DNA from: Confluentibacter lentus
Lineage (GTDB): Bacteria; Bacteroidota; Bacteroidia; Flavobacteriales; Flavobacteriaceae
DNA length: 64,000 nucleotides
Direction: 5' to 3'
Assembly (NCBI RefSeq): GCF_002806995.1
Contig: NZ_NIHE01000002.1
Location: forward strand, 310,001-374,000
Below the pieces are notes generated by a model. The model worked only from the letters and a program-made list of their open reading frames with translations, searched no databases and was not told the origin of the DNA. Positions 35,491-45,581 of the stretch are shown one piece after another. The translations under genes and the position numbers were made by a program. The stretch's first letter is position 1. Each line of letters begins with the position of its first letter.

Positions 35491-36675
35491 ATGCAATTAC
35501 TATCCGATAGAATTTTAAACATGGCTACGTCTGCAACTTTAGCAATGGCCGCTAAAGCTAGAGAGCTTAGAACTGAAGGAAAAGACATTATTGGTTTAAG
35601 CCTTGGCGAACCAGATTTCCATATCCCCGATTTTATAAAAGACGCCGCCATACAGGCTATTAATGAAAATTATAATTCTTATTCGCCAGTAGATGGCTAT
35701 GTAGAGTTAAAACAAGCTATTATCACTAAGTTTAAACGTGATAATAACTTAACATATACACCTGCACAAATAGTTGTATCAACTGGAGCTAAACAATCTT
35801 TGGCAAATATTGCTGCAGTGATGACCAACAAAGGTGATGAAGTGATTATCCCTTGCCCATATTGGGTTAGTTATGCCGATCTTATAAAACTTAATGACGG
35901 CATTCCTGTTGAAGTTCCAACATCTATTGATACGGATTTTAAAATGACTCCAGCCCAGTTGGAGGCTGCTATTACACCAAATACTAAAATGATTTGGTTT
36001 AGCTCGCCTTGCAACCCAAGCGGATCTATTTACAGTAAAGAAGAGTTAAGAGCTTTAGCTGATGTGTTGGTAAAATACCCTAACATTTATGTGGTTTCTG
36101 ATGAGATATACGAACACATTAATTATGTAGGTGAGCATGCTAGTATGGCTCAGTTCGAAGACATGTACGACCGCACAATTACCGTAAACGGTGTATCCAA
36201 AGCATTTGCTATGACGGGATGGCGTATTGGATATATTGGTGCCCCAGAAAAAATTGCCCGTGCCTGCAACAAAATGCAAGGACAAATTACTAGTGGTGCT
36301 AATTGTATTGCCCAGCGTGCGACGATAACTGCCTTAAATGAACCACCATCTAGAGTACAATATATGATAGATGAGTTTAAAGTACGTCGGGATTTAATCA
36401 TTGGGTTACTTAGTGAGATTGAAGGTTTTAAAACCAATACACCGGAAGGAGCTTTTTATGTATTTCCAGATATTTCTTATTTCTTTGGAAAAACAATAAA
36501 AGGCATGACCATAAACAATGCCTCTGATTTCTCCATGTTTTTATTAGAAAAAGCCTTGGTTGCTACTGTAGATGGAGAATCGTTTGGAAATCCAGATTGT
36601 ATTAGAATTTCTTACGCTGCTTCACAAGAACAAATTATTGAAGCCATTAAGCGAATAAAAGAAGCTGTTAGTTAA
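35491..36675 (+). CDS. PLP-dependent class I aminotransferase (aspartate-type)
   Basis: A 394-residue fold-type I aminotransferase. The PLP lysine is in VNGVSKAFAMTGWRIGY. LSLGEPDFHIPD near the N terminus, NPSGSIYSKEEL and the C-terminal CIRISYAAS with the substrate-binding Arg are all present. It fits the AspC/AspB-like group that interconverts aspartate and oxaloacetate, although other amino-acid specificities are possible. It is followed by a very long perfect palindrome. Confidence 0.9.
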   Translation: MQLLSDRILNMATSATLAMAAKARELRTEGKDIIGLSLGEPDFHIPDFIKDAAIQAINENYNSYSPVDGYVELKQAIITKFKRDNNLTYTPAQIVVSTGAKQSLANIAAVMTNKGDEVIIPCPYWVSYADLIKLNDGIPVEVPTSIDTDFKMTPAQLEAAITPNTKMIWFSSPCNPSGSIYSKEELRALADVLVKYPNIYVVSDEIYEHINYVGEHASMAQFEDMYDRTITVNGVSKAFAMTGWRIGYIGAPEKIARACNKMQGQITSGANCIAQRATITALNEPPSRVQYMIDEFKVRRDLIIGLLSEIEGFKTNTPEGAFYVFPDISYFFGKTIKGMTINNASDFSMFLLEKALVATVDGESFGNPDCIRISYAASQEQIIEAIKRIKEAVS

Positions 36676-36680
36676 CAAAG

Positions 36681-36733
36681 TTTATTACATAAAAAAGCCG
36701 CTAATAATATTAGCGGCTTTTTTATGTAATAAA
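36681..36733 (+). terminator. 53-bp perfect palindromic terminator
   Basis: Arms of 26 nt (36681-36706 and 36708-36733) around a single central base are exactly complementary. They include AAAAAAGCCGCTAATA and its partner, so the stem has a T-run on one arm and works in both directions. It follows the aminotransferase stop by 5 nt. Confidence 0.8.
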
Positions 36734-37288
36734 GATAATCTTTACTGTGTTTTAAAAATTCAATTTATAATAAAAACTGCCTAGAGGTTTTAACGTGTTT
36801 TTAATTCCCAAACTAATACAAGTCATGCCTTTAATAATTCTAGACAGTTTATTCTTTTAGTTCATATAACTTCAATCAAAAGTAATATCAATTGGCTTAT
36901 ATTATATTATACAATTCTTGCAAATTATTATAAGATTCTATTAAATAATGCTTAAGGCAAGACACCCTGAGAATAATTGCTTTTACATATTAAACCATCA
37001 GTACTATCCATTCTTGATGGCTATCAACTTTAAAACTCATCATCAAAAAACATTTAAACGACTAATTAATACTCCACTAAAATTATTAATGAATAACAAA
37101 AAGCTATTTTTACATGAATAAACAAATACACTTAAAATGTTCGCTTAATTTCGCAAAAACTTGATTTAAAATTTAAAGAGTTAATAAATACAACGACTAA
37201 ACACGTTAAAAGACCCAATAAATTCTGATAATATGGTGACATATTGTAATTTAACACCTTAAAAGGTGACCATATTCATATAAAATTA
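36734..37288. other. Long intergenic region before the T9SS type-B gene
   Basis: About 555 nt with no supportable gene; the longest ATG-started frame is 34 codons. Near its end are a perfect dyad CACCTTAAAAGGTG (37255-37268) and two similar words GGTGACATATT (37235) and GGTGACCATATT (37265). These lie 20-60 nt before the start of the surface-protein gene and are candidate regulator sites. Confidence 0.4.
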
Positions 37289-39928
37289 ATGAGTTTATTG
37301 AAATTTACATTATTACTTTTAGTCTTATTTGGCTCATTAACTTCCTTTTCTCAAAATGAAGCCAATAACTGGTATTTTGGAGAAAATGCAGGACTTGATT
37401 TCAATGATGGCTTAGTAAATGTTTTAGCAGATGGAGCTATGGTAACCCCAGCAGGATGTTCAACTATATCAGACACCGATGGAAACTTATTGTTTTATAC
37501 AAATGGCCAAACTGTATGGAATAGAAACCATGAGATCATGCAAAATGGTACAAATTTAGCTGGAGACATAAATGGAGTCCAATCATCCCTAATTGTTCCT
37601 AAACCAAATGATCCTGACACATATTTTATATTCTGCACGAGATCTGTTCCATCCACAAATCCCATATTAACGACTGGTTTCTTTTTTTCTGAAGTTAAAT
37701 TTTCTAATACAAATCCTTTAGGGTCCGTAACCATTAAAAACATAAGGCTAATACATAATTCGAGTGAACGTGTAAGCGCCATACATCATGCTGATTCCAT
37801 TAAAGTAATTACATTCGCATCAGACTCAGCAAATGCCCCAAAAGATACTTTTTTTATTTTTAAAGTATCAGAAAACGGTGTGGATAGAACACCGATTAAA
37901 TCCAAGCAAAAAGAATTGGTTTCTTTGGGTGGTGCCATAAAAATTTCTCCTAATGGTGAAAAAATTGCTATAGCAGATTTTGGTGGAAATTACATCTATT
38001 TATATGATTACAACATTAGCAATTCCACTATTGCCTATAATTCAACTATTAACCCAAACACACCATTTAGCAGAGCGAACCCTTATGGCTTAGAGTTTTC
38101 ACAAGATTCAAAATTATTATACTTCACCGCTAGTGGATTACTGTTTAAATATGATTTTAACAATAATGACCGTATGTATGAAAAAGAATTTCTATCCAGA
38201 TACTCAGGTTATGGTGATTTACAATTGGCCACAAACGGCAAAATATATATAGCTACTTCCGCCAACAGGTTAAGTGTTATTAATGATCCCGAAGATTTAG
38301 TGGGTAATTCTGGTTTCGAAAATCTTTCTGTTGGATTAAATCCCCATGCTTCCCTTAAAGGCCTCCCAAATTTTGTGACATCATTCTTAAGAAACAGGAT
38401 CATTACTGAAAATAAATGTTACAATGAACCATTTGAATTTACAACTGATACCTATGCGCCCTTGGACTCCATTCTTTGGGAGTTTGGGGATGGCTCTACA
38501 TCAACTGATTTTGAACCAACCCATCAATATACCGCAAGTGGAACTTATATGGTAAAAGCTACCATAAATTTCAACAACCAAACAAATGAAGTCTTTAAGG
38601 AAGTAGAAGCATATCCTGTCCCTGAGATTGCTCCAAACGAAAGACTTTTAGAGTGCGATACTGATAACGATGGCATCATTTTAATAAATCTAAACAATAT
38701 TGAAGATAAAGTTTTAAACTATGAGAGGGGTTTTGAATTTTCATTTTTCCATTCCTATAACGATGCTGTAAATGAATCAAATGAAATAGAAAATCCAGAA
38801 AATTACACAACTTCTTTTGATGGCAATAACCTAGAGGAACTTTTTGTGAAAATTACAACTCCTAATGACTGTTATACTATAAGCAATTTTTTCATTGAGG
38901 CCATTTATAATGAGCTGACAAACATCCTGCCGATATACGTGTGTGAAAATTCAGATTTCAAATGGGATAATCAAGAAGGTCGTTTCGATTTCAAATTGAA
39001 GGCTGAAGAGATTCGGGTACAATTCAACATTCCTACATCTTCTGAAATAAACTTTTATGCATCCTCTAATGATGCCCAAACCAAAACAGACCCTTTATGG
39101 ATAAGCCATGAAAGCGCATCGTCCACTATTTGGGTAAGAGTTGAAACCGAAAATAATGATTGTGCTGGGATAGGTTCTTTTGAAATAGTTGTTAACGATT
39201 CCATTGAATTGGATATTGAAAAAACATATACTATTTGTGCCCTAAAACCTTCCATTTTACTTGATGCAAACGAGAGCAATGATTTCTGGGAATGGCTAAA
39301 CAGTAGCGGAGATATTATTTCTACAAATCAAACAATAGAATTGTCCGAACCAGGAAATTATTCTGTAACCGTATACAAAACCGAAAATGATTTGATGTGT
39401 ACTCTAACTAAAAATTTCAGCATTACCCCCCCTAAATCAGTGGTTTTTAAAGAAGTAAAATCTGGAGACAACCAAATATACGTTTCTGTGACTGGAAATA
39501 GTAGCTACGAGTATTCTATAGATGGTATTAACTATTTTGGCAATGGCAAAGCACATACGTTTAATAATGTAAATGCTGGCTTATACACTGTTTATGTTAA
39601 AGATATTAATGATTGTGAAAATCCCATAAGCACTAAAACATACTTTATTGGTTTTCCTAAATTCTTTTCCCCTAATGGCGACGGCTATAATGACACATGG
39701 AGGATAGAAGGTATTTCTGAAGATTTTTTTCTATCGGCAGATATTTATATTTTTGACAGATATGGAAAAGTCCTTTGCTATATGGATCTCTCTTCAAACC
39801 AAGATGGATGGAACGGACTTTTTAATGGCCAAATTCTTCAATCCAATGACTATTGGTATAAGGCCACTTTAATAGATATTGAAAATAAAACGTTTGTGAA
39901 AATGGGACATTTTACTTTGAAGTATTAA
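37289..39928 (+). CDS. T9SS type B (gliding-motility-associated C-terminal) surface protein with PKD domain
   Basis: An 879-residue secreted protein with a signal peptide ending LTSFSQ. The N-terminal part (about 25-370) reads like a beta-propeller (NNWYFGENAGLDFNDG; YLYDYNISN). A PKD domain sits near 385-440 (ILWEFGDGSTSTDFEPTHQY). Further beta-sandwich repeats follow. The C-terminal 90 residues are a gliding-motility-associated sorting domain (FPKFFSPNGDGYNDTW, IYIFDRYGKVL, GWNGLFNG). Such type-B cargo is exported by T9SS and attached to the cell surface. The ligand is unknown. Confidence 0.88.
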   Translation: MSLLKFTLLLLVLFGSLTSFSQNEANNWYFGENAGLDFNDGLVNVLADGAMVTPAGCSTISDTDGNLLFYTNGQTVWNRNHEIMQNGTNLAGDINGVQSSLIVPKPNDPDTYFIFCTRSVPSTNPILTTGFFFSEVKFSNTNPLGSVTIKNIRLIHNSSERVSAIHHADSIKVITFASDSANAPKDTFFIFKVSENGVDRTPIKSKQKELVSLGGAIKISPNGEKIAIADFGGNYIYLYDYNISNSTIAYNSTINPNTPFSRANPYGLEFSQDSKLLYFTASGLLFKYDFNNNDRMYEKEFLSRYSGYGDLQLATNGKIYIATSANRLSVINDPEDLVGNSGFENLSVGLNPHASLKGLPNFVTSFLRNRIITENKCYNEPFEFTTDTYAPLDSILWEFGDGSTSTDFEPTHQYTASGTYMVKATINFNNQTNEVFKEVEAYPVPEIAPNERLLECDTDNDGIILINLNNIEDKVLNYERGFEFSFFHSYNDAVNESNEIENPENYTTSFDGNNLEELFVKITTPNDCYTISNFFIEAIYNELTNILPIYVCENSDFKWDNQEGRFDFKLKAEEIRVQFNIPTSSEINFYASSNDAQTKTDPLWISHESASSTIWVRVETENNDCAGIGSFEIVVNDSIELDIEKTYTICALKPSILLDANESNDFWEWLNSSGDIISTNQTIELSEPGNYSVTVYKTENDLMCTLTKNFSITPPKSVVFKEVKSGDNQIYVSVTGNSSYEYSIDGINYFGNGKAHTFNNVNAGLYTVYVKDINDCENPISTKTYFIGFPKFFSPNGDGYNDTWRIEGISEDFFLSADIYIFDRYGKVLCYMDLSSNQDGWNGLFNGQILQSNDYWYKATLIDIENKTFVKMGHFTLKY

Positions 39929-39947
39929 ATAAAATCCCAAATTAAAA

Positions 39948-41441
39948 TTACCTATTCCTCCAAAAGAAAGGTGTAAATAGAATAAGCACCGTAAACAGCT
40001 CAAGTCTGCCAATAAGCATTAAAAAAGAAGACCACCATTTTGCTAATGGCGGTAATGCCGAATAATTATTAACAGGGCCAAAATTACCAAGTGCAGGGCC
40101 AATATTGCCCAAACTTGAAGCAGATAAGCCCACTGAAGATTGAAAATCTATTTGAAACATAGAAAACACCAGGGCGCCAATTATAAAGGAAATCATATAG
40201 AGAATAAAGAATGCCAAAATATTAAAAACAATAAATCTATTAATGGCCTTATTATTATAACGAACGGGGACGATGGCATTTGGATGTAGTGTCCTTTTAA
40301 ATTCCAAAAAGCCATTTTTAATAAGGATTAAATGCCTTACTACTTTCACACCACCTGCCGTACTTCCTGCAGAGCCACCCAAAAACATAAGTCCGAAGAA
40401 GAAAACCACCAGAAAGGGTGTCCACAATGTATAATCTGCGGTTATAAAACCTGTAGTAGTTACAACTGATAGCACTTGAAACAAAGCATGTCTAAAAGCA
40501 CTTTCGGCTTCTCCCCAAACCATAGGGTGCTCTATTGACGAAATAGATACATCTGCTCTAAAATAGATAATAAGAGCCGCAATTATTGTAAAAACAAGTA
40601 CAAATTTAAAATACAGTTTAAACTCTTCGTCATGAATGATTTTTTGAATTTTTCCTTTAAATGCAAAATAACTAAGAACAAAATTAGAACCTGCCAAAAA
40701 CATAAATAAAACAATGATGTACTGGATAATTGGTTGATGGTTCCAATAAGCGACGCTTGCATTTTTTGTAGAAAACCCTCCAGTTGATAAAGTTGCCATA
40801 GAATGATTGACGGCATCAAAAAAAGACATCCCTGCCAGATTGAGCAATAACGTTTCTGCAATGGTATAACCAAAATAAATTAACCATAAACGTTTTGCGG
40901 TATCAGTAATTCTGGGATGCAATTTATCACCACTTGGTCCAGGGGCTTCCGCTGCAAAAAGTTGCATGCCTCCAATTCCTAACAAAGGTAAAATAGCTAT
41001 TGCCAAGACAATAATACCCATGCCACCAATCCAATGTGTGGTGCTACGCCAGAATAAAACACCTTTGGGTATTACTTCAATATCATTTAAAATAGTAGCT
41101 CCGGTTGTTGTATAACCAGAAATGGTTTCAAAAAAAGCATTTGTAAAATTGGGAATACTATCTGTTAAAACATATGGCAATGTGCCAGACAATGACATAA
41201 TAACCCATCCAAAAGCAACTACAATATAACCTTCGCGTTTATTAATTTCTTTTTTATGGCTTCTAGTAAGTAGCATAACTACTACCCCAACAACCGAGGT
41301 TACAATACCTGCCAAGCTTATTTGAAATGTTACGCCATCTTTATAAATAAAACTTATAAGGGCAGATAATAACATAAAACCACCATTAAACAATAATAGC
41401 AATCCTAGAAAATGAAAAATGATTTTGTAGTTAAGTTTCAA
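39948..41441 (-). CDS. TrkH-type potassium uptake membrane protein
   Basis: A 497-residue integral membrane protein of the TrkH/KtrB family with four pseudo-repeats of the selectivity-filter glycine loop (for example ISGYTTTGATIL, MATLSTGGFSTKN, LSVVTTTGFITADY and SSLGNIGPALGNFG). It forms the K+-conducting pore. The regulatory TrkA gene lies 90 nt upstream on the same strand, giving a complete Trk system. Confidence 0.93.
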   Translation of the reverse strand: MKLNYKIIFHFLGLLLLFNGGFMLLSALISFIYKDGVTFQISLAGIVTSVVGVVVMLLTRSHKKEINKREGYIVVAFGWVIMSLSGTLPYVLTDSIPNFTNAFFETISGYTTTGATILNDIEVIPKGVLFWRSTTHWIGGMGIIVLAIAILPLLGIGGMQLFAAEAPGPSGDKLHPRITDTAKRLWLIYFGYTIAETLLLNLAGMSFFDAVNHSMATLSTGGFSTKNASVAYWNHQPIIQYIIVLFMFLAGSNFVLSYFAFKGKIQKIIHDEEFKLYFKFVLVFTIIAALIIYFRADVSISSIEHPMVWGEAESAFRHALFQVLSVVTTTGFITADYTLWTPFLVVFFFGLMFLGGSAGSTAGGVKVVRHLILIKNGFLEFKRTLHPNAIVPVRYNNKAINRFIVFNILAFFILYMISFIIGALVFSMFQIDFQSSVGLSASSLGNIGPALGNFGPVNNYSALPPLAKWWSSFLMLIGRLELFTVLILFTPFFWRNR

Positions 41442-41531
41442 TTATATAATTTTTATTTGCCACTGATATACCTATATCTTTAAAATCTTTGAAATATAAA
41501 AACAATTCTGAGTTTAGGGCGAATTAATCTA

Positions 41532-42881
41532 CTAAAGGAAAAATTTCTCTACTCTTTTTATAGATTGAAGTAAACAACAAACAACAACACGATCACCCTC
41601 TTGAATTTTAAAATTCCCAAGTGCTATCATACCAACACCATTTCTAATGACGCCTCCAATAATAGCTGTTCTAGGAAAATCAATGGATTTAATGGTTTTA
41701 TTACATACGGCCGATGTTGCTTTCACCTCAAATTCCAATAACTCTGCATTTAAATTACTGAGTTTCGTCATGGCGACCACCTCTCCTTTTCGTATATACC
41801 TAAAAATATTATTGGCTGCTAACAATTTTTTATTAATTAACGTATCGATTCCTATGGATTGGGACAGTTCAAAATAATCCATATTTTCAACCAAGGCAAT
41901 GGTTTTTTTCACCCCTTTGGATTTGGCAACCAAACAAGACATGATATTAGTTTCAGAATTTGCTCCAACCGCAATAAAAGCATCCATTTCTGAAATGTTT
42001 TCTTCATCTAATAAATCAACATTCCGTCCATCACTATTAATTACCAAAACCCTAGTTAATTGTTCCGCAAGTTCAAATGCCCTATCCCTATTTTCTTCTA
42101 TTAATTTAACATTAAAATCTTTTTCGCTTAAATCCCTTGCTGTTTTATAACCAATTAGGGTACCGCCCAAAATCATAACATTCTTAATCGTCCTATTAAC
42201 TTTTCCTGTAAGTCTACAAAGTTCATCGGCACCACCTTCAGAAGTAATAAAAACCACACTATCACCACGTTTAAACTTAGTATCACCACGAGGAATGATG
42301 GTGAATTGTGTTCCAAAACGCTGAATAGCGATAGGCACAAAATGTAATTCGGGAAATATTTCGGCGGCTTCCTTTACGGTTTTTCCAACAAATGAAGCCG
42401 ATCTAGAAAGTGTTAAACCAGCCATAGTAAGGGCTCCACCTTCAAACTCGTAATTTTCGTTGAAAGACGATTGTTTTAGTGACAATTCAATTTCTGAAGC
42501 CGCTAAGGCTTCTGGAGAAATCAACTCATCAATGCCAAATTTTGTAAATCCAACTTCTTCTTTATGCTTTATAAATTCAGTATTGGAGATTCTAGCAATG
42601 GTTTTTTTAGAGCCCAATTGTTTTGCCAAAACGCAAACCGTAATATTTGTTGTTTCGCTTGATGTTACGGCAATAAATAAATCACAGGTAGCAACACGCG
42701 CTTCTTTTAAAATAGCAATAGATGTGGCATCACCTTTAATAACCCGAATATCCAAATGTGTATCTGCGTATGCTAAACTTGCCTTGTTTGGATCAATTAA
42801 AGTTATCTCTTGGGATTCATAAGACAACAATTTGGCTAAATGGAACCCTACTTCACCAGCACCAGCAATAATTATTTTCAT
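41532..42881 (-). CDS. trkA: Trk potassium transporter NAD-binding subunit TrkA
   Basis: A 449-residue cytoplasmic regulator with two RCK units. Each has a Rossmann nucleotide-binding segment (MKIIIAGAGEVGFHLAKLL and NVMILGGTLIGYKTARDLS) followed by a TrkA_C domain. It gates TrkH in response to bound NAD(H) or ATP. It precedes trkH in one operon, with its own promoter upstream. Confidence 0.95.
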   Translation of the reverse strand: MKIIIAGAGEVGFHLAKLLSYESQEITLIDPNKASLAYADTHLDIRVIKGDATSIAILKEARVATCDLFIAVTSSETTNITVCVLAKQLGSKKTIARISNTEFIKHKEEVGFTKFGIDELISPEALAASEIELSLKQSSFNENYEFEGGALTMAGLTLSRSASFVGKTVKEAAEIFPELHFVPIAIQRFGTQFTIIPRGDTKFKRGDSVVFITSEGGADELCRLTGKVNRTIKNVMILGGTLIGYKTARDLSEKDFNVKLIEENRDRAFELAEQLTRVLVINSDGRNVDLLDEENISEMDAFIAVGANSETNIMSCLVAKSKGVKKTIALVENMDYFELSQSIGIDTLINKKLLAANNIFRYIRKGEVVAMTKLSNLNAELLEFEVKATSAVCNKTIKSIDFPRTAIIGGVIRNGVGMIALGNFKIQEGDRVVVCCLLQSIKRVEKFFL

Positions 42882-42906
42882 CTGTTAAGTATCATAAAAA
42901 GTATAA

Positions 42907-42941
42907 CAAATATACTATAAATTAAATACTACGTTTTACAA
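42907..42941 (-). promoter_or_regulatory. trkA promoter
   Basis: CAAATATA (42907-42914) reads TATATTTG on the minus strand, 26 nt from the start. A TTG on the minus strand (42939-42941) lies about 24 nt farther, near the usual -33 position. Confidence 0.45.
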
Positions 42942-43068
42942 TTATTTATCACAGAGTTGTTTAATATTTATAAATAATTTATTTTCCACATACATAATAA
43001 TTATTTTGATTTTAATAGAAATTTAAAAGATGAAATAAATTATGTAGGTTTGCCAAAAAAATAGTGAT

Positions 43069-43794
43069 TTGTCAAAGATAAAACCATATAAGAATAGCGA
43101 TTTAGGGAAAAAAGAACAGGTTACAAAAATGTTTGATACCATTTCTGGTGACTATGATGGTTTAAACCGAGTTATTTCCTTTGGAATTGATATAAAATGG
43201 CGAAAAAAAGTAGTCCATATTGTAAAAGAAACCAATCCTAAAATCATTTTAGACATAGCTACGGGAACTGGCGATTTAGCCATTGCCCTAGCCAAAACCA
43301 ATGCCACTAAAATTATTGGTTTGGATATTAGCAGTGGTATGCTAGAAATTGGAAAAGAAAAAATTAAAAAACAAGGCCTAGACAATAAAATTGAGATGGT
43401 TTTAGGTGATTCTGAAAACATGCCTTTTGAGGATAATACATTTGATGCCATTACAGTTAGTTTTGGAGTTAGAAACTTTGAAACCCTGGAAAATGGCTTA
43501 AAAGAAATTCTTCGTGTTTTAAAACCTGGAGGTTGTTTTGTTATTTTAGAAACATCTATACCAACAAAAACACCTTATAAACAAGGATACAATTTTTACA
43601 CAAAAAACATATTGCCAGTTATTGGACGCCTGTTTTCAAAAGACAAAAGTGCCTACACATACTTATGCGAATCGGCTTCTATGTTCCCATATGGAGAGGC
43701 TTTAAACAATATTTTACGTAAAATTGGGTTTATTAGTGTTAAAGATTTTCCGCAAACCTTTGGCGTGGCTACCATATATGTGTCATCAAAATAA
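43069..43794 (+). CDS. ubiE: Demethylmenaquinone methyltransferase
   Basis: A 241-residue SAM methyltransferase that converts demethylmenaquinone to menaquinone (MenG/UbiE). Features are [17 protein letters not shown] at the start, the SAM motif [24 protein letters not shown] and FGVRNFET. The start codon is TTG (43069), which gives the family-typical [13 protein letters not shown] opening. A TAGGTTTG element at 43045-43052 may be its -7 box. porT follows after 4 nt, a pairing common in this phylum. Confidence 0.93.
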   Translation: MSKIKPYKNSDLGKKEQVTKMFDTISGDYDGLNRVISFGIDIKWRKKVVHIVKETNPKIILDIATGTGDLAIALAKTNATKIIGLDISSGMLEIGKEKIKKQGLDNKIEMVLGDSENMPFEDNTFDAITVSFGVRNFETLENGLKEILRVLKPGGCFVILETSIPTKTPYKQGYNFYTKNILPVIGRLFSKDKSAYTYLCESASMFPYGEALNNILRKIGFISVKDFPQTFGVATIYVSSK

Positions 43795-43798
43795 TTAT

Positions 43799-44524
43799 AT
43801 GAAACACTTTTTTATATTATTATCGTTTTTGTTCATTTTGCAAACTTCCAACGCACAGTTATTCAGAAAAGAAAAAGTGAGTTATGACGCGAATCAAGGA
43901 AGAGGCTCAACAGATAATAATTTATTAAGGTGGGGCTATTTTTTAGGTTTTAACAACTACGATTTCAATTTTGACTACAATCAAGATTTAAGGGATATTT
44001 ATGTTAAACGGAGTACTGGTTTTAATGTTGGCCTTATTGGGAATTTAAGAATCAATGACTATATCGATTTACGTATGGAACCTGGTTTATTAATTTCAAC
44101 AAGAGAGTTATATTACAGTCAAACTTATTTTAGTGGTAGTCCTTCAAGTTCTGATTTAATGCGTGAAGTGAAATCCACATACATCCATTTGCCTTTATTG
44201 GTTAAATTTTCCACCAAACGCATTAACAACTTTAAGCCTTTCATCGTTGGCGGGTTTTCAACAGCACTGAATCTTTCCAGTAATGAAAATAACCCCGATG
44301 ATAACAGTAACGGACAGTTTAGAACCACAAAGAACACACTATTCTACGAGCTAGGGTTTGGTATTGATTTTTATTTGTATAATTTTAAGTTTACCCCTTC
44401 CATTAGAGGCGCATTTAGCATTAATGATGAGCTTGTGCCAGACGAAGACCCAAATAGTCCATGGACAAGTAATATTAACAGCATGAAAACAAGAGCGGTT
44501 TTTATAAACTTCACATTTCAATAA
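43799..44524 (+). CDS. porT: Type IX secretion system protein PorT
   Basis: A 241-residue inner-leaflet outer-membrane beta-barrel protein. The signal peptide ends TSNAQ, and the mature chain opens LFRKEKVSYDANQGRGS. YFLGFNNYDFNFDYNQDL and the RMEPGLLISTRELYY strand match PorT of Bacteroidetes. PorT is needed for assembly of the T9SS that exports the cargo proteins elsewhere in this window. The start at 43799 follows ubiE by 4 nt. Confidence 0.85.
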   Translation: MKHFFILLSFLFILQTSNAQLFRKEKVSYDANQGRGSTDNNLLRWGYFLGFNNYDFNFDYNQDLRDIYVKRSTGFNVGLIGNLRINDYIDLRMEPGLLISTRELYYSQTYFSGSPSSSDLMREVKSTYIHLPLLVKFSTKRINNFKPFIVGGFSTALNLSSNENNPDDNSNGQFRTTKNTLFYELGFGIDFYLYNFKFTPSIRGAFSINDELVPDEDPNSPWTSNINSMKTRAVFINFTFQ

Positions 44525-44541
44525 CTGTTTGTCGTGATGTT

Positions 44542-44594
44542 GTTTGTTGATTAGTTGATAAACTGTAGCTCAACAAAAAAACTAAACAACAAAC
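44542..44594 (+). terminator. Possible terminator of porT reaching into the trmH-like gene
   Basis: GTTTGTTGATTAG (44542-44554) pairs with CTAAACAACAAAC (44582-44594) with one mismatch and is followed by TTTTT. The right arm lies within the last codons of the convergent methyltransferase gene. Confidence 0.35.
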
Positions 44595-45334
44595 TTTTTC
44601 CTGAATTCACTTAGTAAAATAGCGGTTGCGGTTGCAACATTTAAACTTTCGGTAGCTTGAATATTACCAAATCTAGGAATTGCTATTTTTTCTTTTATTA
44701 ATCCTTCTATATCTTTAGAAATTCCATTGGCTTCGTTGCCTAAAACCAAAACACCGTTTTTGGACAAACTTTTGTTGTAAACATTCTCACCATCCATAAA
44801 AGTTCCAAAAATGGGCACTTCAGCTTCTTTTAAAAAAGATGGCAAATCAACATAAGTAATATTTACCCTTGATATGGAACCCATAGTTGCCTGAACGACT
44901 TTCGGATTAAAACAATCAACCGTTTCATTACTACAAACCAAATCTTTAATCCCGAACCAATCACAAAGCCTAATGATGGTTCCTAAATTTCCAGGGTCTC
45001 TTATATCATCTAAAGCTACTATCAATTCATTTGTATCAATGAGTTTTGATTTTGGTATTTTAAAAATAGCAAGCGCTTTATTTGGCGTGGTTAAAAAACT
45101 AATCCGTTTTAAATCGGTTTCAGAAATTAAAATTTCATCTTTGTAAATATCTGGGTTGGCACCATTATTGAAACTTTCAGTTGTATAAAGTGTATCCAGT
45201 TGTATATTAGAGCTTAACAATTCACGAATCGTTTTAATACCTTCAACCACAAAAAAACCATGTAACAATCTATACTTTTTTTGTTTTAAGCTAGTTATTA
45301 ATTTTATTTGGTTTTTTGATAGTGATTGCGCCAC
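44582..45334 (-). CDS. SpoU/TrmH family RNA methyltransferase
   Basis: A 250-residue SPOUT enzyme: N-terminal substrate-binding region (ITSLKQKKYRLLHGFFVVEG), then LDDIRDPGNLGTIIRLCDWFG (motif 1), VLGNEANGIS (motif 2) and IPRFGNIQATESLNVATATAI (motif 3). These make the trefoil knot that binds SAM. It 2'-O-methylates ribose in rRNA or tRNA; the target nucleotide cannot be told. It is convergent with porT and divergent from tamL. Confidence 0.9.
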   Translation of the reverse strand: MAQSLSKNQIKLITSLKQKKYRLLHGFFVVEGIKTIRELLSSNIQLDTLYTTESFNNGANPDIYKDEILISETDLKRISFLTTPNKALAIFKIPKSKLIDTNELIVALDDIRDPGNLGTIIRLCDWFGIKDLVCSNETVDCFNPKVVQATMGSISRVNITYVDLPSFLKEAEVPIFGTFMDGENVYNKSLSKNGVLVLGNEANGISKDIEGLIKEKIAIPRFGNIQATESLNVATATAILLSEFRKKFVV

Positions 45335-45401
45335 AATACTGGGTTTAATTTAATTTATATGACTAGTCCTAAAAAATCGACATAAACAGATGAAATATTA
45401 G

Positions 45402-45409
45402 TATTTTTG
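45402..45409 (+). promoter_or_regulatory. Possible tamL -7 element
   Basis: TATTTTTG matches TAnnTTTG in the gap upstream of tamL, 172 nt before the ATG. No TTG at the right distance is obvious. Confidence 0.25.
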
Positions 45410-45581
45410 AATCTGTATAAAATCATTTAACAATCCTTTAAATGGGTTTTAAAATGAAATCGTTCAACTTTAATTAATTAAAATTTTTCATTTAAAATGA
45501 CTAATGAAAAGTTCAAAAATAAACATCATGTTCAGCATACTAATTGCATCTTGCCAATTTAAAAAAAACAGAAATTAGCAG

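Noticed and set aside
37017-37121. 34-codon ATG-started frame in the gap before the type-B surface gene
   Set aside because: No signal peptide, lipobox, terminator or promoter; composition is the AT-rich background.
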